A stretch of 64,000 nt of DNA from Micromonospora sp045209745 (GCF_045209745.1 NZ_CP109273.1:2914001-2978000), one strand, 5' to 3'. Shown: positions 18,032-27,467, counted from the first letter of the stretch. Numbers and translations: made by a program. Notes: a model not told the origin generated them from the sequence alone.

Positions 18032-18679
18032 TCACTCGCGGGTCAGCCCTGGTGGCAGCGCGTCTTCGTCGGGTCGGACCTGGCGGGCGTTGGCCAGGGG
18101 ATCGCGTCGGAGGGTGTGGATCAGTTGTTCCGGGCCGCCGAGGCAGGTCCAGGTGTCGTCCCAGAGTGCGGAGACCAGCCATGATCGGTCGGCGGGAAAG
18201 AACAGGTCGGGTAGTGATCCGCGATGGTGGCGTATGTGACCACCGGTCCGCCAGGTGAGGGCCTGCTCGGGTCCGGCCTCGACCAGCACGTACGGCCAGT
18301 TCCAGTAGAGCGGCACCCTGGGGGCGTGGGGGAAGACGACGTCGTGGGCGCCGGTATCGAGGTAGGCCAGCCACCAGGGCTGGTCGGAGGTGTGCGTGCT
18401 GAGGTCTTCGATCAGGGCGTGCTCGTAGGCGGCAGCGGTGCCGTCGTCGGCCTGGTACGTGGTGGCGTAGGCGTCGAATATCGGCGGGACGGCGGTGGTG
18501 ATCGAGACGCCGGCGGTGGTGTGACCGGCGATCCATTCCACGTTGTCGGCGGTGCCGATGCGCCAGTCCCGGCCGTCCTTGTTGACCTGCACACCGCTAT
18601 TCAAGCCGCTGCGGTGATGGCTGGCGTGAGAATCAGGCTGGTCGCGGGGCGGCCGGCGGCCTCCGTCATGATCAGTCAC
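18032..18679 (-). CDS. Uncharacterised protein, 215 aa
   Basis: The GTG at 18679 is chosen because GGGGAAAG precedes it; the longer frame upstream has Arg/Pro-rich composition typical of non-coding DNA. The protein is acidic and Trp-rich, with QPWWLAYLDTGAHDVVF, YWNWPYVLVEAGPEQALTW and ADRSWLVSALWDDTWTCLGG. There is no signal peptide or membrane helix. I do not recognise the family; the composition resembles cytosolic immunity-type proteins, but no toxin gene is adjacent. Confidence 0.65.
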   Translation of the reverse strand: MTDHDGGRRPPRDQPDSHASHHRSGLNSGVQVNKDGRDWRIGTADNVEWIAGHTTAGVSITTAVPPIFDAYATTYQADDGTAAAYEHALIEDLSTHTSDQPWWLAYLDTGAHDVVFPHAPRVPLYWNWPYVLVEAGPEQALTWRTGGHIRHHRGSLPDLFFPADRSWLVSALWDDTWTCLGGPEQLIHTLRRDPLANARQVRPDEDALPPGLTRE

Positions 18680-19132
18680 ACCGTGCTCTTTCCCCGCTCG
18701 ATGGAGGGGCTGATGCTCTCCGGGCCTCGCACATCGGGTCCGAGATGCCCGTCGGCGGGTGCGGCAGACTGGCGCTGCCGCGCCTGTAGGGCGGGGAGTG
18801 GGGATGGCTGAAGTGTGTTCCGCCGTGCCTGTGGCTGACCTTCGAGGTGCCATCCACTCCCGCCCTTGTGGGTGGGCTGGTTGAACGGGCACGGCGCCTG
18901 GAGCCGTAGACCCTGATGCCCGGGAAGCGGTGGGTATGGCTGCGTGTGTTTTGCCGAGGTCGCTTGGCTGACGGTAGGAGATGCCACCCGCCGCTTCGTC
19001 GTCTGCCAGATTCGGTAGACCGCTGATGGAGACCCGCGACCTGCGTTCGCATCGCTAGAAGGTGCCGGCAAACCCGAACCCACAGACGAGGGGCCCAACG
19101 AGAGAATCGATCAACGAAGGGAAGGCGAGACG
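18680..19132. other. Non-coding stretch upstream of the IS110 transposase
   Basis: About 450 bases without a convincing gene. The part next to the transposase would include the left end of the IS110, where elements of this group encode the bridge RNA. Two loosely similar blocks (around 18810-18860 and 18941-18990), both carrying TGGCTGAC and GAG.TGCCA.CC, lie about 133 bases apart. I cannot fold the RNA here. Confidence 0.4.
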
Positions 19133-20409
19133 GTGGCGAAGCTGTGGATCGGTGTGGACATCGGCAAAGGCCACCATCACGTGGCCGCAGTCGACGGTGA
19201 GGGCCGGCTGGTCTACTCCCGCCGGGTCGCCAACGACGAGACGGCCCTCCTGACGGTCATGGCCGAGGTGTCGACGCACGGCCGCCCGGTCTGCTGGGCC
19301 GTGGACGTCACCACCGGCCTGTCCGCGCTGCTACTGACCCTGCTGTGGCGGCGGAAGGTCCAGGTCCGCTACGTCTCCGGCACGGTCGCGTTCCACATGG
19401 CCGCCGCGTTCGCGGGGGAGAACAAGACCGATGCCCGCGACGCGCTGGTGATCGCCCAGACCATCCGCATGCGCCCCGACATCCCGATCCTGGAACCTTC
19501 CGACCGGCTCCTCGCCGAACTGACCGTGCTGACGGGCTACCGCGCCGACCTCGTCGGCCAGCGCGTCGCGACCCTGTTCCGGTTGCAGGAGCTGCTCACC
19601 GGGATCAGTCCCGCCCTCGAGCGGGCTGTGGACCTGAACCGGAAGGGCACGATGATGGTCCTCGCCTGCTGGCAGACCCCGGCCGCGATCCGGCACGCCG
19701 GCGTCGACCGGATCACCGCCCTGCTCCGCCGCGGCCACGTCAAGAACGCCGTCCAGGTCGCCGAGGCGATGGTCGCCGCCGCACGGCAGCAGACCGTGAA
19801 CCTGCCCGGGCAGCGTGCTGCCGCCGTGGTGGTCGGGCAGATGGCCACCGAGATCGTCGCCATCGAGCAGCGCATCGCCGCCGTCGACGACCTCATCGCC
19901 GAGCAGCTCGACCAGCACCCCCTGGCGCCGATCATCGGGAGTCTGCCTGGCATGGGCGCCCTGCTCACCGCCGAGCTGCTCGTTCACACCGCCGGCATGA
20001 CCGAGTACGACAGCCCCGCGAAACTCGCCGCCCACGCGGGCTTGGCGCCCATTTCCCGCGACTCCGGAACTGTTTCCGGAAACCATCGCCAGCCACGCCG
20101 ATACCACCGCAGGCTGCGACACATCTTGTGGATGGCCGCCTTCACCGCCGCCAGGGAATGCCCCATCTCCCGCGCCTACTACGAGAAGAAACGTGCCGAG
20201 GGCAAAAATCACCGGCAAGCCATCCTGGCCCTCGCCCGACGACGCGTCGACGTCCTCTGGGCCCTTGTCCGCGACCACAAAACCTTCACCCGACCGGTAA
20301 CGGCGGTCCGGGCCGCAGCCTGAACCAAAGCGCTACTCCGCCGACGCGACCTCGCTCTCGCCGGCCGCTCCACCCTGTCCACCAAGATCAACCTGAGTCA
20401 CATGGAGAC
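19026..20409. mobile_element. IS110-family element, approximate limits
   Basis: The transposase gene at 19133-20323 is flanked by an 8-base direct repeat, ATGGAGAC at 19026-19033 and 20402-20409. IS110 elements lack long terminal inverted repeats and leave short flanking identities, so this repeat may mark the ends. The right end is supported by the same GAGACTCC string next to a second IS110 remnant at 3474. The left end is less certain and may lie further upstream. Confidence 0.5.
19133..20323 (+). CDS. IS110-family transposase
   Basis: The GTG at 19133 follows GAAGGGAAGG. The 396-residue protein has the DEDD RuvC-like N-terminal domain (WIGVDIGKGHHH, NKTDARDALVIAQTIRM). Its C-terminal Tnp20 domain carries LPGMGALLTAELL, the AAHAGLAPISRDSG block with candidate catalytic serines, and the terminal RRRVDVLWALVRD. 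Full length for the family. Such recombinases insert DNA under guidance of an RNA encoded in the element end. Confidence 0.95.
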   Translation: MAKLWIGVDIGKGHHHVAAVDGEGRLVYSRRVANDETALLTVMAEVSTHGRPVCWAVDVTTGLSALLLTLLWRRKVQVRYVSGTVAFHMAAAFAGENKTDARDALVIAQTIRMRPDIPILEPSDRLLAELTVLTGYRADLVGQRVATLFRLQELLTGISPALERAVDLNRKGTMMVLACWQTPAAIRHAGVDRITALLRRGHVKNAVQVAEAMVAAARQQTVNLPGQRAAAVVVGQMATEIVAIEQRIAAVDDLIAEQLDQHPLAPIIGSLPGMGALLTAELLVHTAGMTEYDSPAKLAAHAGLAPISRDSGTVSGNHRQPRRYHRRLRHILWMAAFTAARECPISRAYYEKKRAEGKNHRQAILALARRRVDVLWALVRDHKTFTRPVTAVRAAA

Positions 20410-20410
20410 T

Positions 20411-20527
20411 CCTAACTCGACGCTCCGCCGGTGTCCACAGGCCGATGACCTGCGGCTTCCTGCATTCCGCCTACGCGTGCCGATCGCTTCGCGGGCTCGC
20501 TGCGATCGCTTGCCGAAGATCAGCTGG
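20411..20527. repeat. Junction repeat, copy 1 (immediately after the IS110)
   Basis: Starting at CCTAA this copy shares CGACGCTC, GCCGATGACCTGCGGCTTC and TCGCTGCGATCGCTTG then CGAAGATCA, in order, with the copies at 34384 and 38277. The latter two follow a tRNA-Arg half; here the IS110 abuts it and no tRNA half is left. The AAGCCG...CGGCTT core can fold as a hairpin in the 38277 copy, so the repeat may include an old transcription terminator. Confidence 0.65.
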
Positions 20528-20581
20528 AACGTTGTGGGTCCTGCGTGTACAGGCTTACGCTGCCGCGAGTCGGGAGCCGAG

Positions 20582-21229
20582 TCATCCTCTCTCGTCGTCG
20601 AGCAGTTCGCGGCGCCATTCGGCGAATCGGTTACGGAGTTTGTCCAGCGCTCGGCCGGTGACGCCGTACTGGGCGAAGTCGTCGGGATCGAGCTGGGTGG
20701 CTTGTCCGAGAGCGTCGGTGAAGATGCGCGGGTCGAAGCCACGGTCGGCGCGCTGCGCGAGGGCGAGAACGGCGTCGCGGGTGTAGCGACCGGATCGGAG
20801 GGTGGCGTCGATGTCGATGAAGTCCCGGGCGAACGCTCGCCCGTAGAGGGCGCTCATCTTGTTCGCGACCGCGTCGTCGGGGTGGAGTACCGGTCCGATC
20901 GCCATGAGGATCGGTTCGTTGGCGCGCCAGTCCACGCCGAGTTCGACCTTGGAAACCCGGATACCGTCGGTGACGGCCAGCCGGGCGAAGGTGTCGTACT
21001 GGCGCTCGGTCTCGACGGTCAGGCCGTCGTCTCAGTAGGCGTGCACGACGGCGGTGACCGCGGCGGTGAACTCGTTGCGGCGGTCCCAGGCGGTGAACAG
21101 GTCGACGTCCTCACTGGGCCGCTCGACAAGCCCGGCGGCTTGCACTGCGTAACCGCCGGCCAGCGCGAAGCCGTATCGTTCGGCCGCTCCGAGCCCGGTA
21201 CGGGCGAGGCGTTCGTGGAAGGGGTCCAC
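20582..21229 (-). pseudogene. AbiEii-like nucleotidyltransferase toxin gene with one nonsense codon
   Basis: One minus frame runs from the ATG at 21229 to the TGA at 20582 with a single internal TGA (21032-21034), so it would be ~214 aa. It opens RTGLGAAERYGFALAGGYAV and ERPSEDVDLFTAWDRR, the nucleotidyltransferase GG/DxDLF core of AbiEii-like toxins. After the stop it continues RLAVTDGIRVSKVELGVD and AVANKMSALYGRAFARDFID, also typical. A CGA-to-TGA change would explain the stop. It lies two bases after the partner gene (21232), as in type IV toxin-antitoxin pairs. Confidence 0.75.
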
Positions 21230-21231
21230 TG

Positions 21232-21798
21232 CTATGCCGCGTTGTTGCGGGTTGCGGCGAGTTCGGGAAAGGCTTCTTCCCAGCGCTGGCGGAGCTGGGG
21301 TGGCAGCCAGAGGGTGGGCCAGAGCCGCCGAAGGAGGTCGGCGTTGAGCCAGGTGTGCAGATCCTCGACCGTGCTGGCTTCGGTGAGTACCACCTTGTAC
21401 ATGCTGGCCAGGCGTGCGGCCCGGTTCAGGTCGTACTCGGCGTGCCCGGACCAGTCGAGATGACGCGGAAGCATCACCGTGCCTTCGGCCGGGCCGTGCA
21501 GCGCGGTAAGGGTTTCGGCCACGACGTAGGGCTTCCGGTCACCGTAGGGCCGGTAGTCCGTCGGCGGCTGGGGTGATGTCCTGCGCCGGCTGATGTTGGT
21601 CGCCCGTCGGACTTCCGGTCGTAGTGCCTGACGGATCGTCTCCCGGCTGTACCCGGTGACCCGCTGCAGATCCACCGGCCGCCAGCCGGCCGCGTGAAAC
21701 GCCCGCAGCTGCTCGTCCCGCTCGGTCAACGCAGCCGCGCGCGTCGCCTCGTACTTGGAGACAACCGCATGCAGCTCATCCTCGGAGAACTGGCTCAT
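21232..21798 (-). CDS. Partner (antitoxin-like) of the AbiEii-type gene
   Basis: The 188-residue protein has an N-terminal helix-turn-helix-like part: AALTERDEQLRAFHAAGW, then LQRVTGYSRETIRQALR. A C-terminal part with YDLNRAARLASMYKVVLTEA and LHTWLNADLLRRLWPTLWLP ends two bases before the nucleotidyltransferase start. The geometry (DNA-binding partner first, AbiEii second) matches type IV systems in which the first gene is the antitoxin and autoregulator. I do not recognise it as classical AbiEi; the role is inferred from order. Confidence 0.6.
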   Translation of the reverse strand: MSQFSEDELHAVVSKYEATRAAALTERDEQLRAFHAAGWRPVDLQRVTGYSRETIRQALRPEVRRATNISRRRTSPQPPTDYRPYGDRKPYVVAETLTALHGPAEGTVMLPRHLDWSGHAEYDLNRAARLASMYKVVLTEASTVEDLHTWLNADLLRRLWPTLWLPPQLRQRWEEAFPELAATRNNAA

Positions 21799-21893
21799 GC
21801 TCGTCAGCCTACTACGCTAGGCCAAGCAGGCTTGGCTTTTCGTCATACTCTGTGAACGGCGGGACCAGCCAAGGTGATCGCGATCGGATGCAC

Positions 21894-24242
21894 TCATGTT
21901 CTGGTGAAGCCGAGGGCCCGGTATCCGGGCATGCGGCGTGGGAGTGAGGCGGCGAGGATGGGGGTGGCCGAGTCGTGGTAGTCGTGGACCTCGGCGAGGT
22001 CCTTGCCGGGCGCGGCGCGGATGACGCGGCCGGCGCATTGGACGAGTAGGCCGTCGTAGGAGATCGGGCCGGCGAGGAACAGTGTGTCGAGGGCGGGGGC
22101 ATCGAAGCCTTCACCGATGAACGGTGTGGTGCCGATGACAAGCAGCCCCTCACCGGCCTTCGCGCCGTCGAGCCGGTCAACGATGGTCCGCCGTTCGGTG
22201 GTGCTCATCGCGCCTTGGAGCACGAGCGCCTGATGTCCGCGTGCGGCGAGCAGAGCGGTGAGGGCCTCGACCTGGGCGACCCGTCGGGTCAGAACGAGAC
22301 AGTTGCGACCGCGGGCCAGGGCTACGGCGACATCATCGGCGATCTGGGTGTTGCGGGGCTCGTCGAGGGCCAGTCGCCGGTGCACCTCGGCGAGCGCGCC
22401 GGGCGCGTCCAGGTCGACGTCGCCGGGCTGGAATGTGGTCTCGTGGATGAACAGCGCTCGACGGGGTCCGGCGTCGGTGTGCATCGCTGCCGCTAGGGTG
22501 CCGTGTTCCTCGTCGGTCAGGGTGTGGCGGACGGGTCCGAGTTGCCAGGTGACGAGTTGGCCGAGACCGTCGCGTCGGGTGGGTGTGGCGGTGAGGCCGA
22601 GCCAGAACTGCGCGGCGATTCGCTTGACCGAGTGCTCGTACGCGGCGGCGCCGAGGTGGTGGCATTCGTCGACGATGACGTGCCCGTACCCCTGGGTCAG
22701 GGTGGCGACGTCGTCGCGCCGCGCCAGGGAGGGCAGCAGCGCGATGTCCACCGTGCCGGTGAGCTTGCGTCGGCCGCCGCCGAGTTGACCGGGCTTGATG
22801 CCGAGGAACTTCTCGACGCGGGTACGCCACTGGTCGGCGAGGGCTTTGCGGTCGACGAGGACGAGGGCGGAGGTGTTGCGTTCGGCGATCACGGCGCAGG
22901 CCATGACGGTCTTGCCGGAGCCCGGTGGGGCGACCAGAATCCCGTCGTCGTGGGCGAGAAGCGCGCCGACCGCGTTGGCCTGCTTGCCGGTGAGTTCGGC
23001 GGTGAACGCGGCGTCGATCTCGGTCCCGGAGTTTCGTGCGTCCGTGACGACCAGCCGCGACCCGGCGCGCTCGACGATCGTGGCGATGGTGTGCCGCAGG
23101 CCCCGCGGGAGGACCAGGCGACCATCGAGGGTGAGGTCGTAGCCCTGGATGAAGCGTGGGGTGTCCCAGGTGGACTTGCGTAGCCGCTGTAGCTCGTAGA
23201 ACTTCGGGTTGACCATGGCGGCGGCGTGTTTGAACGTCGCCAGCGCGGCGGGGGTCAGCTGGGTGGCGTCGATGCTCAGCCCGGCACCGGCCTCCGCATG
23301 GACCACCGGAGGCAGCGGAGGATGGACCTGGGTCGCGGCGGACCGGCTCATCGTGGCGACGTCGGCACCGGTTACGGCTTGCTTGGCCTGCCGGGCGATC
23401 CGTTCGGCGTCGCCGGGGCTGAGCCGGTCCAGCGTCGACAGGAACGCCCACTGGTCCGCGTACGGCTCGAGCGTGCCGAGGTCGAGGAAGGTGGTCAGTC
23501 CGTCCTTGCGGCGGCGGCCCTGTAGCGGTGCGGCGATGAGGTTGCCGAAGCCACCCTCGGGCAGCACGTCCTGGTTGGGGATCAGCCGATCGTACGACCG
23601 CAGATCCATCGACCCGCGCAGCACCATCGCCTCACGGAGAAGAGCGGTACCGACGGCCCGCCCGGTGGCCGCGGGAACAGCGCCGGTGAAGAAGACCCAC
23701 ACGTGGGCGCCGCGGCCCGACTGGGAGATCTCCAACGCGGCGGGCACCGCGCTGGCCCGTGCCGCCTTCACGTAGGCGAGGGCGTCGAGCATCGCCGTCG
23801 GCCCGTCGAAGTCGGCCACGACGAAGTGGCAGGTGTTGCCGGGCATCAGCGGGTACAGGCCCATGAACACGTCGCCGACGAGATGCGCCGCGACGACCTC
23901 CGTCGTGCGGGGCAGGTAGGTGGCACCGCGCCGGTCCATACCCTTACGCCAACCTCCGGCGACCGCGGGCATCCACCCGGCAGCGCCGGTACGGGCGTTG
24001 TCCCACCGCACGGCGTACACGTCGGCCCGGGCCCGGAACCGGTCGGCGAACAACGTCAGCTTGTCCTGTGCCGGCGAAGCCATGGTGACCAGCCCCGGCG
24101 GCTCAACCGGCGCGGACAACTGCTCCGGCGCCGCAGTCGTGTCCTGACCGCGCAGCTCCAGCAGACGCGCCAGCCGGGCGTTCTCCGCCCGTAACCGCTC
24201 CACCTCCCGCCGAAGATCGACGAACTCGGCCACCGAACCCAT
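21894..24242 (-). CDS. TOTE-type conflict protein: archaeo-eukaryotic primase plus SF2 helicase
   Basis: The ATG at 24242 is preferred because GAGG lies eight bases upstream. The 782-residue product starts with a short coiled coil (EFVDLRREVERLRAENARL). An AEP primase domain follows, with metal-binding D144/D146 in VVADFDGP, SGRGAHVW (H180), YDRLIPNQD and GFGNLIAAPLQG. The SF2 helicase has Walker A APPGSGKT (438-445), DECH (525-528), LTATPTR (about 550-556) and QCAGRVIR (735-742). Primase fused to helicase after a coiled coil is the signature of TOTE conflict systems, thought to act against invading nucleic acids. No C-terminal nuclease domain is seen. Two genes diverge from it at 24304. Confidence 0.85.
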   Translation of the reverse strand: MGSVAEFVDLRREVERLRAENARLARLLELRGQDTTAAPEQLSAPVEPPGLVTMASPAQDKLTLFADRFRARADVYAVRWDNARTGAAGWMPAVAGGWRKGMDRRGATYLPRTTEVVAAHLVGDVFMGLYPLMPGNTCHFVVADFDGPTAMLDALAYVKAARASAVPAALEISQSGRGAHVWVFFTGAVPAATGRAVGTALLREAMVLRGSMDLRSYDRLIPNQDVLPEGGFGNLIAAPLQGRRRKDGLTTFLDLGTLEPYADQWAFLSTLDRLSPGDAERIARQAKQAVTGADVATMSRSAATQVHPPLPPVVHAEAGAGLSIDATQLTPAALATFKHAAAMVNPKFYELQRLRKSTWDTPRFIQGYDLTLDGRLVLPRGLRHTIATIVERAGSRLVVTDARNSGTEIDAAFTAELTGKQANAVGALLAHDDGILVAPPGSGKTVMACAVIAERNTSALVLVDRKALADQWRTRVEKFLGIKPGQLGGGRRKLTGTVDIALLPSLARRDDVATLTQGYGHVIVDECHHLGAAAYEHSVKRIAAQFWLGLTATPTRRDGLGQLVTWQLGPVRHTLTDEEHGTLAAAMHTDAGPRRALFIHETTFQPGDVDLDAPGALAEVHRRLALDEPRNTQIADDVAVALARGRNCLVLTRRVAQVEALTALLAARGHQALVLQGAMSTTERRTIVDRLDGAKAGEGLLVIGTTPFIGEGFDAPALDTLFLAGPISYDGLLVQCAGRVIRAAPGKDLAEVHDYHDSATPILAASLPRRMPGYRALGFTRT

Positions 24243-24303
24243 GCCGACCATCCTCGCGCATCGGGCTCCGAACACCCCGACACCGGTCCGCTATCCTCCG
24301 CCG

Positions 24304-24615
24304 ATGGCATCGAAGGGGACCGCCGCGCTGCAGGCGATGATCGAGGACGCCACCGTCGACGCGTACGGCGACGACGAACAGCTCACCGTCCTGTTCACCA
24401 TGATCGAGGAACACCTGGCGGTACCGTTCCCCACCACCGTCCTCGGCGTCGAGGTGACCGTGCGGAAGATCGACCTGACCGCGGACACCATCGTCGCGAT
24501 CTGCACCCGAGGCCACCACCGGCAGAGGATCGACCTACTCGACCTGCCGATCCCCACCCCGCCGCCGGACGGCGCCGCGTGGATCGACGCCTACCGGCAC
24601 TGGGCCGGAAGGTAG
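24304..24615 (+). CDS. CcbP-like small protein
   Basis: The 103-residue acidic protein starts at the ATG at 24304, 61 bases from the divergent primase-helicase. It contains MIEEHLAVPFPTTVLGVEVTV, the conserved block of the CcbP calcium-binding family (PF11535), followed by LTADTIVAICTRGHHRQRI. It is usually found as a small acidic cytosolic protein; calcium binding is known only for the cyanobacterial member. The next gene begins six bases downstream, so the two form an operon that shares a divergent promoter region with the TOTE gene. Confidence 0.65.
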   Translation: MASKGTAALQAMIEDATVDAYGDDEQLTVLFTMIEEHLAVPFPTTVLGVEVTVRKIDLTADTIVAICTRGHHRQRIDLLDLPIPTPPPDGAAWIDAYRHWAGR

Positions 24616-24621
24616 GCCACG

Positions 24622-25773
24622 GTGAGCGAGTACCAGTACTACGAGTTCACCGCCGTCGACCGACCCCTCACCGGCCGGGAGCGGGCCGAACTGCGGTCGT
24701 TGTCCACCCGGGCCGACATCACCGCCACCAGCTTCGTGAACACCTACGAGTGGGGCAACTTCAAGGGCGACCCGCGCACGCTGATGGAACGATACTTCGA
24801 CGCGCACCTGTACCTGGCCAACTGGGGAACCCACCAGCTCATGCTGCGGCTACCGAAACACCTGCTCGACCCCGCCACTGTCGCCCGGTACTGCCAGGGT
24901 GACAGCGCGTCCGCCTGGACCGCCGGCAAGCACGTCATCATCGACCTGCATGACGAGGACGAGGACGGCACCGACGAGTGGGACCTCGACGGCCACGGTC
25001 TGCTCACCTCCATCATCCCGGTCCGGGCCGGCCTCGCCGCCGGCGACCTGCGCCTGCTCTACCTGGCCTGGCTCCGCTGCGTACAGTCCGAGGACATCGC
25101 CGACGACGAGCCCGAGCCGCCCGTCCCCGCCGGGCTGGACACCCTCGACGCGCCCCTCACCGCCGTAGCCGAGTTCCTGCGCATCGACCCTGACCTGATC
25201 GCGGCTGCGGCGGCCGGGTCGTCGCCGGCCGCCTCCGGTGAACCGACCGCTGCGCAACTACGCACCTGGGTCGTCGGGCTGCCCGCCCCGGACAAGGACG
25301 CCATCCTGGCCGACCTGATCACCGGCGGCGACAGCCACCTGCGCAGCCGACTGCTGCGCCGGTACCGCGAGGCACACCGTGCCGATACCCCCACCCCGGC
25401 AGCCGCCCGCACCGCCGGGCAACTGCTCACCACCGCCGTGGAGTTGCGCGCCGAACGGGAACGCCACGACGCCGAGCAGCGCGAACGCGACCGGGTTCGC
25501 CGGGAACGGTCCGCCACAGCAGCCCGGCAACGGCACCTCGACACCCTCGCGAGTGACCAACCCGCCGCATGGCAGCGGGTCGACGAACTCATCGCCACGA
25601 AAAAACCCCGGGAGTACGACGCCGCCGTTCAACTCCTCGTCGACCTGCGCGACCTCGGTGAACGCGACGGGGACGTCGCATCGTTCCGATACCGGCTGGC
25701 CGATCTACGGGCAGTGCACGCCCGCAAGCCCAGCCTGCTCGAACGCCTCAACCTCGCAGGCCTCGACACCTGA
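24622..25773 (+). CDS. Conserved uncharacterised protein, 383 aa (YEWGNF family)
   Basis: The protein opens MSEYQYYEFTAVDRPLT, then TSFVNTYEWGNFKGDP and RYFDAHLYLANWGTHQLM, a conserved N-terminal domain of unknown function that I have seen in many bacterial genomes. An acidic segment (DEDEDGTDEWDLDG, about 113-126) is followed by a helical region and a long charged coiled coil (about 255-330, rich in ERERHDAEQRERDRVRRER). No catalytic motif. Co-directional with the CcbP-like gene (6-base gap) and divergent from the TOTE gene, so I infer membership in the same system. Confidence 0.75.
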   Translation: MSEYQYYEFTAVDRPLTGRERAELRSLSTRADITATSFVNTYEWGNFKGDPRTLMERYFDAHLYLANWGTHQLMLRLPKHLLDPATVARYCQGDSASAWTAGKHVIIDLHDEDEDGTDEWDLDGHGLLTSIIPVRAGLAAGDLRLLYLAWLRCVQSEDIADDEPEPPVPAGLDTLDAPLTAVAEFLRIDPDLIAAAAAGSSPAASGEPTAAQLRTWVVGLPAPDKDAILADLITGGDSHLRSRLLRRYREAHRADTPTPAAARTAGQLLTTAVELRAERERHDAEQRERDRVRRERSATAARQRHLDTLASDQPAAWQRVDELIATKKPREYDAAVQLLVDLRDLGERDGDVASFRYRLADLRAVHARKPSLLERLNLAGLDT

Positions 25774-25830
25774 CGCTCGGTTCGCCGCCCGATATCAGCC
25801 GCCGTATATCACCGCCAAGCAGTACCCGGA

Positions 25831-25935
25831 TCAGGGGTTGAGGTCGGCCCACTGCTCCTGCGTCAGCAGGCCCTCATGCTCCAGCCGGTGGGCGATCTTG
25901 GTCTTCGTGGCCGCATCCAGCGTCTCGGGCAGATC
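25831..25935 (-). pseudogene. C-terminal fragment of an unknown gene
   Basis: A minus frame ending in TGA at 25831 reads AATKTKIAHRLEHEGLLT, then QEQWADLNP and stop, with codon use of real coding sequence. It has no start and meets the RHS fragment near 25936, so it is the tail of a gene cut by the same rearrangement. I do not recognise the protein. Confidence 0.4.
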
Positions 25936-27336
25936 CTCGAAACCTGGCGCCAGTACACCCCCTACGGCAACCCACGTGGAGCCACCGTCACCGCCCCGGA
26001 CAACCGCGGCTTCCTCAACCAGCCACTCAACACCAACACAGGCCTGACCCAGGTCGGCGCACGCAACTACGACCCCACCACCGGCCGCTTCGTCTCACTC
26101 GACCCCCTGCAGGACCTGGCAGATCCACAACAGTGGAACGGCTACGCCTACGCCAACAACTCGCCAGTCACCTCCAGCGACCCGAGCGGACTGATCCCGG
26201 CGGACTGCGCCGAATTCGACTGCTACGGCTACAGCCCCACCACCGGCTGTCCTGGAGGCTGCGGCACCCCCGAGAACGAAGCATGGGGTAAGAGCAGCGG
26301 CAGCACCGGAAGCGCGCCCACCAAGCGAAACGACGTCCGGATCCTCGCTCGCACCATCCGCGTACCCGACACCGTACCGCTGGAAGAATTCACCCGCCGG
26401 TGGAACGAACAGCGCGGCGAATGGTTCGGACGAGAGTTCTTCTCCAACGCTGAGTTGCAGGCCAACGACGAACGTGCCCTCGCCATGAACATCTGTCACG
26501 AGATGGGCCGCCCTGGCGGGTGCCAACAGTGGATTGAAGACCTCTACAACCCGTACCTCGACTTCCTTGCCGCGACCCTGCCCAGCGACGATCTCATTCC
26601 AGGTGGGACTGGCGCACTCGGCGCTGCGGCGAGCGCGGGACGCGGAGCTGGGCCCGCGGCCGGTGGGAAGCCCCCTGCCGCAGGCGGTTGTAAGAGCTTC
26701 AGTGGCGACACCCAGGTGCTGATGGCCGACGGCACCACCAAACGGCTGGACGAGATCGACGCCGGCGACGAAATCCTCGCTGCCGACCCGGAAAGCGGCG
26801 ATCACGGGCCACGGGTTGTCGAGCACGTCTGGGTGCACCCCGACGAACTGATCGACCTCGATATAGGTGGGTCGGTTCTCACCACTACCGAGGACCACCC
26901 CTTCTGGAACCACTCCGACCGACAATGGCAACAGGCCGACCAGCTTGACCGTGGCGATCTGGTGCTAAGCCCTGATGGTCCCATCCAAGCCGTTGGTGGT
27001 GTACGCCCCGCGTCGACTCGTTCCGCACTGGCCTACAACCTGACAGTAAGCGGTATTCACACGTACTACGTGCTCGCCGGCAACACTCCGGTACTTGTGC
27101 ACAACACCAATACGCCGATCGGATGCGGACCCAACGGTGAGCAATTTATGACATTCCAGCCGGCTCAAGCGGCGGCCCGGGCGCTGGCCAGCGAATTCCG
27201 CCCCGGATGCTTCGGGACTACGATGTCGGCGTCAACGCTGCACCGGGAAGCACTGCGCCGCTGTGTTCATACTGCCGAACAAACTCGGCGACATCGATCG
27301 ATCATGTCCAGCCACGCAGCAGGAACGGCGATCTAA
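25936..27336 (+). pseudogene. 5'-truncated RHS protein end with Hint (pretoxin) domain
   Basis: The frame starts abruptly inside an RHS core: TWRQYTPYGNPRGATV, then LTQVGARNYDPTTGRFVSLD and YAYANNSPVTSSDPSGL, the boundary that closes the RHS shell. A linker (~110 aa) leads to a Hint/intein-like domain: CKSFSGDTQVLMADGTTK, LTTTEDHPFWNHSDRQW and SGIHTYYVLAGNTPVLVHN. That domain normally releases the toxin tip. Over 1,000 upstream residues of a normal RHS protein are missing. At the C-run 27201-27204 one base is lost and the frame leaves the toxin, ending at 27336. It is an orphan toxin tip module. Confidence 0.85.
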
Positions 27337-27467
27337 CCGACGCAAACACAACCCCAGCCTGCACCGCTTGCAACAGCTCCAAGGGGGCACGGGTCGCCCC
27401 CGTTAATCCGCCAGCAAACTACACCGGCCCATGGCCGCCACCCTGGTGGCCGTCCGGAATGCGGTAG
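27207..27467 (+). pseudogene. HNH nuclease toxin tip detached by frameshift
   Basis: In the frame one base off the RHS-Hint frame lies LRDYDVGVNAAPGS, then LCSYCRTNSATSIDHVQP and TPACTACNSSKGAR, ending in PWPPPWWPSGMR at 27467. The two CxxC pairs around a central DH are a typical HNH zinc-and-metal site, as in RHS and other polymorphic DNase toxins. It may be expressed weakly from its own ATG, but in its original state it was the last domain of the RHS protein. The next gene is an immunity-type protein. Confidence 0.75.
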
